Shown here: positions 17,209 through 25,621 of the stretch, piece by piece
Numbering within the stretch: position 1 is the first letter of the stretch
Layout: every line of letters begins with the position of its first letter
DNA from: Roseburia sp. AM59-24XD
Lineage (GTDB): Bacteria; Bacillota; Clostridia; Lachnospirales; Lachnospiraceae
Assembly (NCBI RefSeq): GCF_003478445.1
Contig: NZ_QUET01000001.1
Span: 1-64,000 of the forward strand
Direction of reading: 5' to 3'
Length of the DNA: 64,000 bases
Translations under genes and position numbers: made by a program
The notes under the pieces: generated by a model
What the model was told of the DNA's origin: nothing
The model's input: the letters and a program-made list of their open reading frames with translations, nothing else
Databases searched by the model: none

Positions 17209-18729
17209 ATGAAAGAACGGATATATATTGCCATTGACCTGAAATCATTTTATGCATCGGTGGAGTGTGTGGAGCGGGGACTGAATCCTCTTACCACCAA
17301 CCTTGTTGTTGCCGATGCCAGTCGAACAGAGAAAACAATATGTCTGGCGGTCTCGCCGTCCCTGAAAAGCTATGGGATATCGGGACGTGCCAGACTTTTT
17401 GAGGTGGTTGAAGCAGTCCGGCGCATCAATGCACAGAGAAGGGAAAAGGCACCCGGACACCGTCTGGAAGGGGAGTCGTTTCTTGACGCGGAGCTGTCGG
17501 CAGATCCGAAGCTGGCACTCGGTTATATTGCGGCACCGCCGCGGATGGCATATTACATGGAGTACAGCACAAGGATCTACGATATTTATCTGAAATATGT
17601 GGCGCCGGAGGATATGCATGTGTATTCGGTTGATGAGGTATTTATGGATGTGACCGATTATCTGGACACCTATCAGATGACGCCGGAGCGTCTTGCCGCC
17701 ACGATCATACAGGATGTGCTTGACAGTACGGGAATCACGGCGACAGCGGGGATCGGAAGCAATCTGTATCTGTGCAAGATCGCAATGGATGTGGAAGCAA
17801 AGCATATCGAGCCGGATGAAAACGGAGTGCGGATCGCAAGACTGGATGAGATGAGTTATAGGAGAAATCTCTGGGATCATCAGCCGATCACGGACTTCTG
17901 GCGTGTCGGACCGGGCTATGCGAGGAAGTTAGCGCAGGCAGGCATGTACACGATGGGAGATGTAGCAAGATGCTCGATCGGCAGTGATACCGATTATTAC
18001 AATGAGGATCTGCTTTACCGGTTGTTTGGCGTTAATGCGGAGCTTCTGATCGATCACGCCTGGGGCTGGGAACCTTGCACGATCGCACAGATCAAAAGCT
18101 ACCGTCCTGCAACAAACAGTCTTGGCTCCGGACAGGTGTTATCCTGTCCGTACGATTATGAGAAGGCAAGGCTTGTGGTCAAGGAAATGACGGATCTTCT
18201 GGTATTAGAGCTGGTAGATAAAGGACTTGTGACGGATCAGATGGTATTGACGGTCGGATATGATGTGGAGAATCTGGACCGGACCGGCAAGAAAAGCTAC
18301 CGTGGGGAAGTGACAACGGACCGGTATGGAAGAAGAATCCCCAAGCATGCGCATGGAACTGCAAATCTTGGCTGTAAAACATCATCCACACATCGGATCA
18401 TGGAGGCGGTTTTATCGCTGTATGACCGGATTGTCAATGAAAATCTGCTTGTCCGGCGAATCAATATTACTGCAAATCATGTGATCGATGAAAGAGAGGC
18501 GGCACAGGAGGTGCAGTATGAGCAGCTCAGCCTTTTTGAAGATGTCGCTCTGGAGGAACAAAAGAAAGAACAGGAAGAGAAGGAACTTGCCAGGGAAAAG
18601 CGCATGCAGCATGCCGTGATTGATATCAAGAAGAAATTTGGCAAAAATGCGATCTTAAAGGGCATGAATCTGGAGGAGGGCGCAACGGCAAGAGACAGGA
18701 ACAGGCAGATTGGAGGACACAGGGCATGA
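17209..18729 (+). CDS. Y-family DNA polymerase (UvrX/UmuC-type)
   Basis: A 506-residue translesion polymerase. The metal ligands are Asp10 in IYIAIDLKSFYASVEC and Asp142-Glu143 in VYSVDEVFMDVTDY; the little-finger region follows from about residue 300. A beta-clamp-binding motif QLSLF is found at residues 439-443, ahead of a charged, coiled tail. These enzymes copy damaged DNA with low fidelity. The length and the YolD-like partner place it with the UvrX group of Bacillota rather than short DinB. It overlaps the next gene by ATGA. A LexA-like box in the promoter suggests control by the SOS response. Confidence 0.93.
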   Translation: MKERIYIAIDLKSFYASVECVERGLNPLTTNLVVADASRTEKTICLAVSPSLKSYGISGRARLFEVVEAVRRINAQRREKAPGHRLEGESFLDAELSADPKLALGYIAAPPRMAYYMEYSTRIYDIYLKYVAPEDMHVYSVDEVFMDVTDYLDTYQMTPERLAATIIQDVLDSTGITATAGIGSNLYLCKIAMDVEAKHIEPDENGVRIARLDEMSYRRNLWDHQPITDFWRVGPGYARKLAQAGMYTMGDVARCSIGSDTDYYNEDLLYRLFGVNAELLIDHAWGWEPCTIAQIKSYRPATNSLGSGQVLSCPYDYEKARLVVKEMTDLLVLELVDKGLVTDQMVLTVGYDVENLDRTGKKSYRGEVTTDRYGRRIPKHAHGTANLGCKTSSTHRIMEAVLSLYDRIVNENLLVRRINITANHVIDEREAAQEVQYEQLSLFEDVALEEQKKEQEEKELAREKRMQHAVIDIKKKFGKNAILKGMNLEEGATARDRNRQIGGHRA

Positions 18730-19148
18730 GAGAGCGAACAGATCCGTTTCCGTATGAAGATATTGTGAATCTGCCACACCACAGATCACAGACGCATCCG
18801 CATATGTCAATGGAGGAGCGTGCGGCACAGTTTTCTTCCTTTGCGGCACTGACCGGTCACAAGGAGGCAGTGCAGGAAAAGGCGCGCCGGACGAGCGAAC
18901 GCATGGAACTGGATGAAGACCAGAAGAGGCGGCTGGATGAAATGCTGCAGGTGTTGATGCAGGAGCAGGGGGGCGAAGCAGAGTTTACCGTATTTCGTCC
19001 GGATCAAAGGAAAAGCGGAGGGGCGTATGTAAAGGTAAACGGTGTGGTAAAGAGCGTGGATGCATATGCGAAAGTTATAAAGCTTGAAAGCGGGGAATGT
19101 CTGAATATTACGGATGTTGTGGACATTTCCATACGGGGAGGGAATTGA
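18726..19148 (+). CDS. YolD-like family protein, partner of the Y-family polymerase
   Basis: A 140-residue protein of the YolD-like group. The characteristic part is MSMEERAAQFSSFAALTGHK at about residues 29-48, with the RTSERMELDEDQKRRLDEML helix after it and a C-terminal beta domain. In Bacillota these proteins are nearly always encoded next to a UvrX/UmuC-type polymerase and are thought to act like UmuD in supporting it; direct evidence is limited. The start codon overlaps the polymerase stop as ATGA, so the two are coupled. Confidence 0.85.
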   Translation: MRERTDPFPYEDIVNLPHHRSQTHPHMSMEERAAQFSSFAALTGHKEAVQEKARRTSERMELDEDQKRRLDEMLQVLMQEQGGEAEFTVFRPDQRKSGGAYVKVNGVVKSVDAYAKVIKLESGECLNITDVVDISIRGGN

Positions 19149-19199
19149 CGATTTTCCGAAAAAATGGTATGATTTATACAAAGAAGGGAGGCGGAAGAT

Positions 19200-19805
19200 A
19201 TGGGAAAACAATGGATTATTTCAATCAGCAGAGAGTACGGAAGCGGTGGACATAAGATCGCAGAGAAACTGTCCGAGATATTCGACTTTCCGATGTATGA
19301 TCGTGAACTGCTGGACAACGTGTTCGGAGATGAGGCGAACGTGGAGGAGTGGCGTGAATGTGACGAGATGCCGGCTCCGTTAGCATTCTCCAAGAAGTTT
19401 TCCGGTACGAAGAATTCTTCAGAGTACACATTGGCGAAGCGTCAGTTTAATTATCTGAGAAAGAAAGCCAACGAAGGAGGCTCCTTTGTTGTTGTCGGAA
19501 GATGTTCTGAACATATTCTGCGCGAGTATGATGGATTGATCCCAATTTTTATTCTGGGTGATGAGGATACGAAGATCAAGCGTGTCATGGAAAGACGTAA
19601 CTTCACAGAGAAGGAAGCGAAGGCAGCACTTGCCCGTCATAACCGGCTGAGAGAGAGATATCACAACAGCTACTGTGAAGGTAAGTGGGGAGATTCAAGG
19701 TGCTATGATGTCTGCATTAACAGCAGTCGTCTGGGACTGGATGGTACGGTCAAGATTCTGGAGGATTATATCCGCGGCAGAATGGAACAGGAAGACGAAC
19801 AGTAA
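19200..19805 (+). CDS. Cytidylate kinase-like family protein
   Basis: A 201-residue P-loop protein of the cytidylate-kinase-like family. The N terminus WIISISREYGSGGHKIAEKL carries the nucleotide-binding loop (SREYGSGGHKIA), and VGRCSEHILREYDGLIPIFI near 97-117 is the second conserved block, as in many clostridial proteins of this family. It lacks several CMP-binding residues of true Cmk, so its substrate is uncertain. A good AGGGAGGCGG site stands before the ATG. It is followed by a strong terminator. Confidence 0.85.
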   Translation: MGKQWIISISREYGSGGHKIAEKLSEIFDFPMYDRELLDNVFGDEANVEEWRECDEMPAPLAFSKKFSGTKNSSEYTLAKRQFNYLRKKANEGGSFVVVGRCSEHILREYDGLIPIFILGDEDTKIKRVMERRNFTEKEAKAALARHNRLRERYHNSYCEGKWGDSRCYDVCINSSRLGLDGTVKILEDYIRGRMEQEDEQ

Positions 19806-19810
19806 TTCGA

Positions 19811-19861
19811 AACTGCCGGAGTGTTACAGCGTGAAGCGGTAATGTTCCGGCAGTTGTTTTT
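19811..19861 (+). terminator. Terminator after the cytidylate-kinase-like gene
   Basis: Perfect 10-bp stem 19811-19820 with 19846-19855 enclosing a further weak hairpin, followed by GTTTTTC. Confidence 0.8.
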
Positions 19862-19890
19862 CGTTTAAAATATGTAACAGGAGAGAACAG

Positions 19891-20524
19891 ATGACAAAGA
19901 AGCAGAGAGCCTTAGAAATCATTGAACGCTTGAAAAGAGAATATCCGGATGCGGACTGTACGCTTGACTATGAGGAGGCATGGAAGCTTTTAGTCAGTGT
20001 GCGCCTGGCAGCGCAGTGTACCGATGCCAGGGTAAACGTGGTCGTACAGGGACTGTTTGCAAAGTATCCGGATGTGGATGCACTGGCCGCAGCGGATGTG
20101 GATGACATTGAACAGATTGTGCGCCCGTGTGGTCTTGGAAGGAGTAAGGCGAGAGATATCAGCGCATGTATGAAAATGCTGCGGGACGAATATGGTGGAA
20201 AGGTTCCGGAGGATTTTGATGCTCTTTTGAGCTGCCGGGTGTGGGGCGCAAGAGTGCCAATCTGATCATGGGAGATGTATTTGGCAAGCCGGCGATTGTA
20301 ACGGATACCCATTGTATCCGGCTTAGTAACCGGATGGGGCTTGTGGACGGGATCAAGGATCCGAAGAAGGTGGAGATGGCATTGTGGAAGCTGATCCCTC
20401 CGGAAGAGGGCAGCGATTTCTGTCACCGTCTGGTCAATCATGGACGGGAAGTATGTACGGCGAGAACGAAGCGTATTGTGACCGGTGTTGTCTGGAGGAT
20501 ATCTGTCCGAAAAACGGGATATAG
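19891..20524 (+). CDS. nth: Endonuclease III (two apparent frameshifts)
   Basis: A base-excision repair DNA glycosylase/AP lyase that removes oxidised pyrimidines. The reading frame breaks twice. At 20232 the sequence gives LLSCRVWGARVPI, and restoring one C gives LLSLPGVGRKSANL, the helix-hairpin-helix with the catalytic Lys; the catalytic Asp is in VTDTHCIRL. Near 20472 a second break hides the iron-sulfur ligands; restoring one C gives KPYCDRCCLEDICPKNGI, with a Cys in REVCTAR completing the [4Fe-4S] set. With both bases restored the protein has 211 residues, the normal length. Both breaks are single-base losses, so assembly error is more likely than a pseudogene. Confidence 0.88.
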
Positions 20525-20654
20525 ATATAATAAATCCTAAAGAGCTCATATTGTGTGCGACTATTCTTTTTATCTGGAAAGTTTTATTCATAATATCCGG
20601 GTACATAATAAATTGCAGAAATGAACATAATGAAAAAAAGAATCAATAATGTGA

Positions 20655-20708
20655 TTGACGCAGGGAGAGAAAAAGGGTATTCTAGTCATGAAGTTAGTTA
20701 AAACTAAC
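20655..20708 (+). promoter_or_regulatory. Promoter and palindromic operator of the DUF3793 gene
   Basis: TTGACG at 20655-20660, a 17-base spacer and TATTCT at 20678-20683. Just downstream, over the expected start of transcription, is the inverted repeat GTTAGTTAAAACTAAC (20693-20708; 7-bp arms). The position suits a repressor. The TTAG...CTAA shape is reminiscent of DtxR/IdeR-type iron operators, but the regulator is not identified. Confidence 0.5.
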
Positions 20709-20742
20709 AGTAAAAAGACTGGACTAACATCGGAGGAGAAGA

Positions 20743-21351
20743 ATGAGCCAGGGATTATCGAAGATGCTCCAGAGCATAGATGGAAATAATATTGAGATGA
20801 GGATTGCCTATCAGTGTGCTCCGCTTTTAGCGGGTTTAAAGCCATCCAATCTTCTGATGCTGCGCAGCCGTGAGCTGGTTTGTGTTCAGCATCTGCTGAA
20901 AAAGGCGGGGATATCCTATTTCATTGTAGCACAGGAAAAGGAGAAGGCAGCGGTTCTTTTATACAACAAAAAACAGCTTGAAAAATACATGGAACAGGAA
21001 TGTGTGGCAGAGGGACTGTGCCGGATGGGTTATGAGGATCTGAGTCTGGGCAGGGTTTTGTATGTATTTCGTGTTCATTATGAGGCATTTCTGCGGGGAG
21101 AGGGAGATTTTCCTCATGAGATGGGATTTCTGCTTGGATATCCGGTGGAGGATGTTGAGGGATTTATCCGTAATGGCGGCGAGAACAGCCTGTATACGGG
21201 AGACTGGAAGGTATATGACAACCTGACAGAGAAGCTTCAGCTGTTCAGTAAATTTGAGGTGGCAAGGGAGAGCCTTCTCGGAATGGTTTCGGCAGGTACC
21301 GGGATTGTTGAGATCATGAGGAATAAACGTCTTCAGCAGCCGGTAGCATAA
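20743..21351 (+). CDS. DUF3793 family protein
   Basis: A 202-residue cytoplasmic protein of the DUF3793 family found in Clostridia. The family blocks are seen in order: YQCAPLLAGLKPSNLLML near residues 23-40, GISYFIVAQ and the LYNKKQLEKYM stretch near 75-85, and FPHEMGFLLGYPVEDVEGFI near 124-143, then a Tyr-rich YTGDWKVYDN. The biochemical role is unknown. In several clostridial genomes I recall such genes near ferrous iron uptake and flavodoxin genes, which would agree with the operator-like palindrome in its promoter; here it stands alone. Confidence 0.82.
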   Translation: MSQGLSKMLQSIDGNNIEMRIAYQCAPLLAGLKPSNLLMLRSRELVCVQHLLKKAGISYFIVAQEKEKAAVLLYNKKQLEKYMEQECVAEGLCRMGYEDLSLGRVLYVFRVHYEAFLRGEGDFPHEMGFLLGYPVEDVEGFIRNGGENSLYTGDWKVYDNLTEKLQLFSKFEVARESLLGMVSAGTGIVEIMRNKRLQQPVA

Positions 21352-21438
21352 GCAGTTTCTGAAACGTTAAATTTTCATGGAAGATCAAGGTGAGCCGTCC
21401 GGAAAATACGGTAAAGTAAAATTATACAAAGTGAAGTG

Positions 21439-21485
21439 AAATATCCATGGATGGATTGTTGTATCTGTCTATGGATATTTTTTTT
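21439..21485 (+). terminator. Terminator between DUF3793 and the HAD phosphatase gene
   Basis: Stem 21439-21448 with 21471-21480 (10 bp, perfect), followed by a run of T. Confidence 0.8.
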
Positions 21486-21537
21486 AATGTAGACTATCAT
21501 TAAAAGAGAATGAGAGACAGAAAGGCGTGATACAGAG

Positions 21538-22191
21538 ATGAAATATGATTTGGTTATTTTTGATATGGACGGAACCATTTTAAACACACTGGAGGATCTG
21601 GCGGACAGCCTGAATGCAACACTGCGTCATTTCCATTATCCGGAGCATACGATCGGGGAGGTATGCTCCTTTGTGGGGAACGGAATCCGTCTGTTGATCG
21701 AGAGAGGTGTTCCGAAGGGGCTTGAGGTTTCCGAGATTGACAAGGTTCATGCATATTTTATGACATATTATCAGGAGCATTGTGCAGACAAGACAAAGCC
21801 ATATGACGGCATTCATGAGACGATACAGAAGCTGCGGGAAGCCGGAATCAAGACAGCCGTCGTATCCAACAAAGCGGACTGTGCGGTAAAGGAGCTGGCA
21901 GAGCAGTATTTTGAGGGAATGTTTGATGTGGCAGTCGGAGAACGTGAGGGCATTCTTAAGAAGCCGGCACCGGATGGAGTGAATGATGTTCTGCGCCAGC
22001 TTGGTGTTGCGAGAGACAGGGCAATTTATGTGGGTGATTCCGAGGTGGATGTTGCAACGGCACAGAATGCACAGATGGACAGCCTGATCGTGGAATGGGG
22101 CTTCCGCAAGGCTGATTTTCTGAAGGAGCATGGTGCAAAGCTTTTGATCAGTGATCCGAAGGAAATCGTAGAATATTGCGTGCAGCAGTAA
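21538..22191 (+). CDS. HAD family hydrolase, phosphoglycolate phosphatase-like
   Basis: A 217-residue HAD-superfamily phosphatase with the usual four motifs: FDMDGTILNT (nucleophile Asp and acid/base Asp, residues 8-17), VVSNK near 119 (motif II), Lys in LKKPAPDG near 142 (motif III) and YVGDSEVDVATA near 163 (motif IV). The helical cap after motif I and its size are those of the Gph/PgmB group, so a small phosphomonoester such as phosphoglycolate is the likely substrate. It follows a terminator and appears to be transcribed alone. Confidence 0.88.
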   Translation: MKYDLVIFDMDGTILNTLEDLADSLNATLRHFHYPEHTIGEVCSFVGNGIRLLIERGVPKGLEVSEIDKVHAYFMTYYQEHCADKTKPYDGIHETIQKLREAGIKTAVVSNKADCAVKELAEQYFEGMFDVAVGEREGILKKPAPDGVNDVLRQLGVARDRAIYVGDSEVDVATAQNAQMDSLIVEWGFRKADFLKEHGAKLLISDPKEIVEYCVQQ

Positions 22192-22287
22192 GGAAGAAGT
22201 TACCGGCAACCACATTCATTTGTCGTTTTGCCACGCAATACAAGGGAAAAGGCGAAAAACTTGTGCAAAATAAGCTGAAAAAAGGGG

Positions 22288-22316
22288 CTGACTTTTTATA
22301 CTAAAAGTTGTATAGT
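22288..22316 (+). promoter_or_regulatory. Promoter of the L,D-transpeptidase gene
   Basis: CTGACT at 22288-22293, a 17-base spacer and TATAGT at 22311-22316. An inverted repeat (TTATACTA at 22297-22304 with TAGTATAA at 22313-22320) overlaps the -10 region and might be an operator. Confidence 0.45.
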
Positions 22317-22382
22317 ATAAAATGGTTTGTTTAAAAACATAGGATTATATAAATTTATAGGAAAAGAGGACGAGGGGGACAC

Positions 22383-23867
22383 ATGGAAAAAAATTGGTTA
22401 CTTCGGATCATACTTGGAATCGCAGGCGTGCTCGTAGTGGCAGTGATTGCAGTTTTAATCTGGCAGAAGGGATATTATGGCGGACGCTGGTATGGCGGAA
22501 CGACGATCAACGGCGTGGATGTGTCGAAGCAGACGCTGGCACAGTCTAAGCAGAAGCTGATCGATACGCATAAGGACTATTCCCTGACGATCACGGCGAG
22601 AGATGGCGGCAGCCTGACTCTTTCAGGAGAAGACATTGATTATAAGTTTGATATTGGTTCACAGTTTGATGAGTTGTTTGACAAGCAGCATGCTTCTATG
22701 TCTTTCTTTGGAAAGAAGAGAGAGTACACCATGGATTATGATGTGACATATGATGCCGGTAAGGTGGCACGCATTGCTTCCGAATCAGCATTGATGACCG
22801 GGGACGGCTATCAGATCCAGAAGCCGGTCAGTGCGCATGTGCAGTATTCTTCCGAAAAGAAGCAGTATGAGTGTGTTGCTGAGGTTCCGGGTAATAAGCT
22901 GAAAAAGAAAGCATTCATCAATGCGATCGAGGAGACTCTGCAGAGAGCACAGACCAAGATGGATCTGACGGATGAGAAGACATATCCGGGTGTATATAAG
23001 GCGCCGAAAATCACATCAGAGGATGAGGAACTTAAGACGGCACTCAGCACCTGTAATAACGCAGCCATTCGTTTCATTAAGTGGAACATGGGCGAGGGAG
23101 TGACCGAGCAGATCACACCGGAGGAAATCTCGCAATGGATTACATATAAGAACGGTAAGGTTAAGTATGATAAGGATGCAATCTCTGACTGGGTGGAAGC
23201 CTTCTGTCTCAAGTATAAAACAGTAGGAAAGACCAGAACCATCAAGGATCACAATGGCAAGAATGTTAAGATTTACGGCGGTGATTATGGCTGGCAGATG
23301 GATTATGAGAAGACTTTAAGTCAGACGATGAAAGCTTTGAAGAAGTCTTTGGATACATCGGCAACCGAGGCGTACCTGAAGGAACCGGACAATCAGGATA
23401 ATAAGAAGGCACTGACCATTAAGAATACAGTCGAGTATCTGAATACGGCATTCCAGAAGGATTATCAGAACTTTGCGGTGGACTGGGATACGCAGAATTA
23501 TACAGAGATTTCTCTGGCAGACCAGATGGTTTATGTATTCCGTAAGGGCAAGGTCGCATATTCCTGCAAGTGTATCAGCGGACTTCCGGTGGAGGGAAGA
23601 AGCACACCGACCGGTGCATACTTCATCAAGGAGCATAATACACATCGAGTCCTGAAGGGCGATAATTACGAAACTCCGGTTGATAACTGGGTACGTATTA
23701 CCTGGTCCGGTACAGGTTTCCACTCTGCACCATGGCAGAGATGGTCTTCATGGACAAAGAATTATTATAAGGTAAGAGGTTCTCATGGCTGTCTGAATCT
23801 GGAACCATCGGTTTCTAAGCAGATTTATGATATGGTTCAGTATCGTGAGGCAGTATTTATTCACTAA
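22383..23867 (+). CDS. L,D-transpeptidase with peptidoglycan-binding-like domains
   Basis: A 494-residue wall enzyme anchored by one N-terminal helix (about 6-27). The middle consists of two PG_binding_4-type (YoaR-like) regions, at about 60-180 and 215-340. The YkuD catalytic domain fills the last 130 residues: the Gly-rich SGLPVEGRSTPTGAYFI, a conserved FHSAPWQRWS, and the catalytic motif GSHGCLNL with Cys470. Enzymes of this type form 3-3 cross-links in peptidoglycan or attach proteins to it, outside the membrane. It is monocistronic, between its own promoter and a terminator. Confidence 0.92.
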   Translation: MEKNWLLRIILGIAGVLVVAVIAVLIWQKGYYGGRWYGGTTINGVDVSKQTLAQSKQKLIDTHKDYSLTITARDGGSLTLSGEDIDYKFDIGSQFDELFDKQHASMSFFGKKREYTMDYDVTYDAGKVARIASESALMTGDGYQIQKPVSAHVQYSSEKKQYECVAEVPGNKLKKKAFINAIEETLQRAQTKMDLTDEKTYPGVYKAPKITSEDEELKTALSTCNNAAIRFIKWNMGEGVTEQITPEEISQWITYKNGKVKYDKDAISDWVEAFCLKYKTVGKTRTIKDHNGKNVKIYGGDYGWQMDYEKTLSQTMKALKKSLDTSATEAYLKEPDNQDNKKALTIKNTVEYLNTAFQKDYQNFAVDWDTQNYTEISLADQMVYVFRKGKVAYSCKCISGLPVEGRSTPTGAYFIKEHNTHRVLKGDNYETPVDNWVRITWSGTGFHSAPWQRWSSWTKNYYKVRGSHGCLNLEPSVSKQIYDMVQYREAVFIH

Positions 23868-23879
23868 AATTGATATTGA

Positions 23880-23956
23880 TTCCGACAGGGCAGATTTGCG
23901 GTTTTGTCGGAATGACAGGATAAGTAAAGGCGGATTCCAAATGGAGTCCGCCTTTT
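23880..23956. terminator. Hairpin pair ending convergent transcription
   Basis: Two inverted repeats follow the L,D-transpeptidase gene: 23880-23887 with 23905-23912, and a 13-bp stem 23926-23938 with 23943-23955 followed by T and preceded by A residues. The second can end both this gene and the convergent SPFH gene. Confidence 0.8.
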
Positions 23957-23987
23957 AAAACAGGTTTAATTGCATGTGATCCGATAT

Positions 23988-25324
23988 CTACTGAATATCG
24001 TTATCATCGAAAGGATCACCGCATTCCGGACAGAATTTCGGTGGATTTGCAGGATCCTCCGGCTGCCATCCGCATTTATCACATTTGTATAAAGGAACGC
24101 CGGTCGGCTTTCTTGCACCGCACTCGGAACAGAATCTGCCCTGATTGACTGCACCGCAGGAGCAGGTCCATCCGGCGGCAGGGGCTGGCTTTGGAGCACC
24201 GCATTCTGCACAGAATTTACCGGTGTTTACGGCACCGCACGAACAGGTCCAGTTATCAGAGGATGGTGCTGCCGGGGAAGGAACAGCTGTACTTGCTGCG
24301 GTAGCGGCCTGCTCAGCCTGCATCTGGAACAGGTTGCCGGCATTGATTCCGCCAGCCTGCGTTGCCATATTCATGCCTGCAAATGCCATCATCGGTCCGG
24401 TAGAGGTGTTGGCAGCAGCAGATTTCATTGCCTCTGCCTGTGCCTCAGTCAGTGTGGCAGCAGCCATACCCGGATTTCTCATAACAGCAGTACGCTGCAG
24501 GTTCTTAATCATCTCCTCGTCCTCCGGCGGAGCGTGATGCTGTTGACACCAAAGGAAATGATCTTAATGCCACGGAGGTTAGCCCATTTTTCGGACAGAA
24601 CCTCGTTCAGAGCGTCCGCTAACTCCATTGTGTGTGCCGGAACTGCACTGTAACGGATGCCCATTGCGGAAATCTTTGCAAATGCCGGCTGCAGCGCAGT
24701 CAGCAGCTCGGATTTTAACTGATCATCGATCTGATCACGCTTGTATTCCTCGACAATATTGCCACAGACGTTTGTATAGAACAGGATCGGATCCACGATC
24801 TTGTAAGAATATTCTCCGTTACATCGTACCGTGATATCGACGTCAAGACCAATGTTCTGGTCAACAACACGGAATGGGATCGGATTCTGTGTACCGTACC
24901 GGTTTCCCATCAGCTCTTTCGTGTTGAAAAAGTAAATGCGCTGATCTCTTCCGGCATCGCCGCCGAAGGTGATACGGCTGCCAATCTCTGAAAATGTTGC
25001 AACAATGCTTTTGCCTAAAGACCCGCAGAATATACTTGGTTCTGTTGATGTATCATATAAGAACTGTCCGGCTTCGGCACAGATCTCAACGACCTTGCCC
25101 TGATCAACGATGATCATACATTGTCCCTCGTTGACTGCGATCACAGAGCCGTTGGTGATAATGTTATCGCTTCCACTGTTTTTCGTACCAAACATGCCCT
25201 TGACACGTTTGGTTCCCTTTGTTACAAGAACGTCAGCGTCCATGGAGTCACAGTAAAAATACTCCTTCCACTGGTCCGCCATTGTACCGCGGATCGCTCC
25301 GCCGATTGCTTTGATTAATCCCAT
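23988..25324 (-). CDS. SPFH domain protein with C-terminal zinc ribbons (frameshifted)
   Basis: A YdjI-like (virion core protein-type) protein of about 445 residues, split by a frameshift. The first part begins MGLIKAIGGAIRGTMADQWKEYFYCDSM and holds an SPFH domain to about residue 270. It then reads ITLRRRTRR and stops. Restoring one base in the plus-strand GG at 24529-24530 gives ITLPPEDEEMIKNLQ, the normal continuation into a second part with a Met/Ala-rich segment and three zinc-ribbon units (CSCGAVNTGKFCAECG, CSCGAVNQGRFCSECG and a rubredoxin-like CDKCG...CPECG). Homologues may join membrane stress responses; the function is unknown. The start is taken as ATG 25324; ATG 25336 lies only one base after AAAGGG. 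Confidence 0.85.
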
Positions 25325-25374
25325 GTAATGTACCATACCCTTTCCGATGCTGTTTTTGAAGTTACTATACTATG

Positions 25375-25403
25375 ATTATATCGTGATTTGACCGAAAAGT
25401 CCA
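25375..25403 (-). promoter_or_regulatory. Probable promoter of the SPFH gene
   Basis: On the minus strand TGGACT (25398-25403), a 17-base spacer and a perfect TATAAT (25375-25380). Confidence 0.5.
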
Positions 25404-25523
25404 TGAAAATGTCATTGCCGGGATCGCACAATGACGGTGTCCGGAATTGTTTTTTTGAACTGATGGAGCAGCGAAAAATCGAGCGGGAGGATTCCTGATT
25501 CGCAGGATATTTCTGCTTCATGG

Positions 25524-25552
25524 TTGCACACCGAATATAGAAATGGTATGCT
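25524..25552 (+). promoter_or_regulatory. Promoter of the O-acetylhomoserine sulfhydrylase-like gene
   Basis: TTGCAC at 25524-25529, a 17-base spacer and TATGCT at 25547-25552. I saw no SAM riboswitch or T-box in the 70-base leader. Confidence 0.55.
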
Positions 25553-25621
25553 ATATCATATACTGAAAAAACATAGAGATAAACTGGGTGATAGACCCGG
25601 AATCAGGAATGGAGGATGAAA

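Noticed and set aside
25553..25621. SAM riboswitch before the sulfhydrylase-type gene
   Set aside because: The leader is only about 60 bases and contains neither the conserved core nor a terminator stem.
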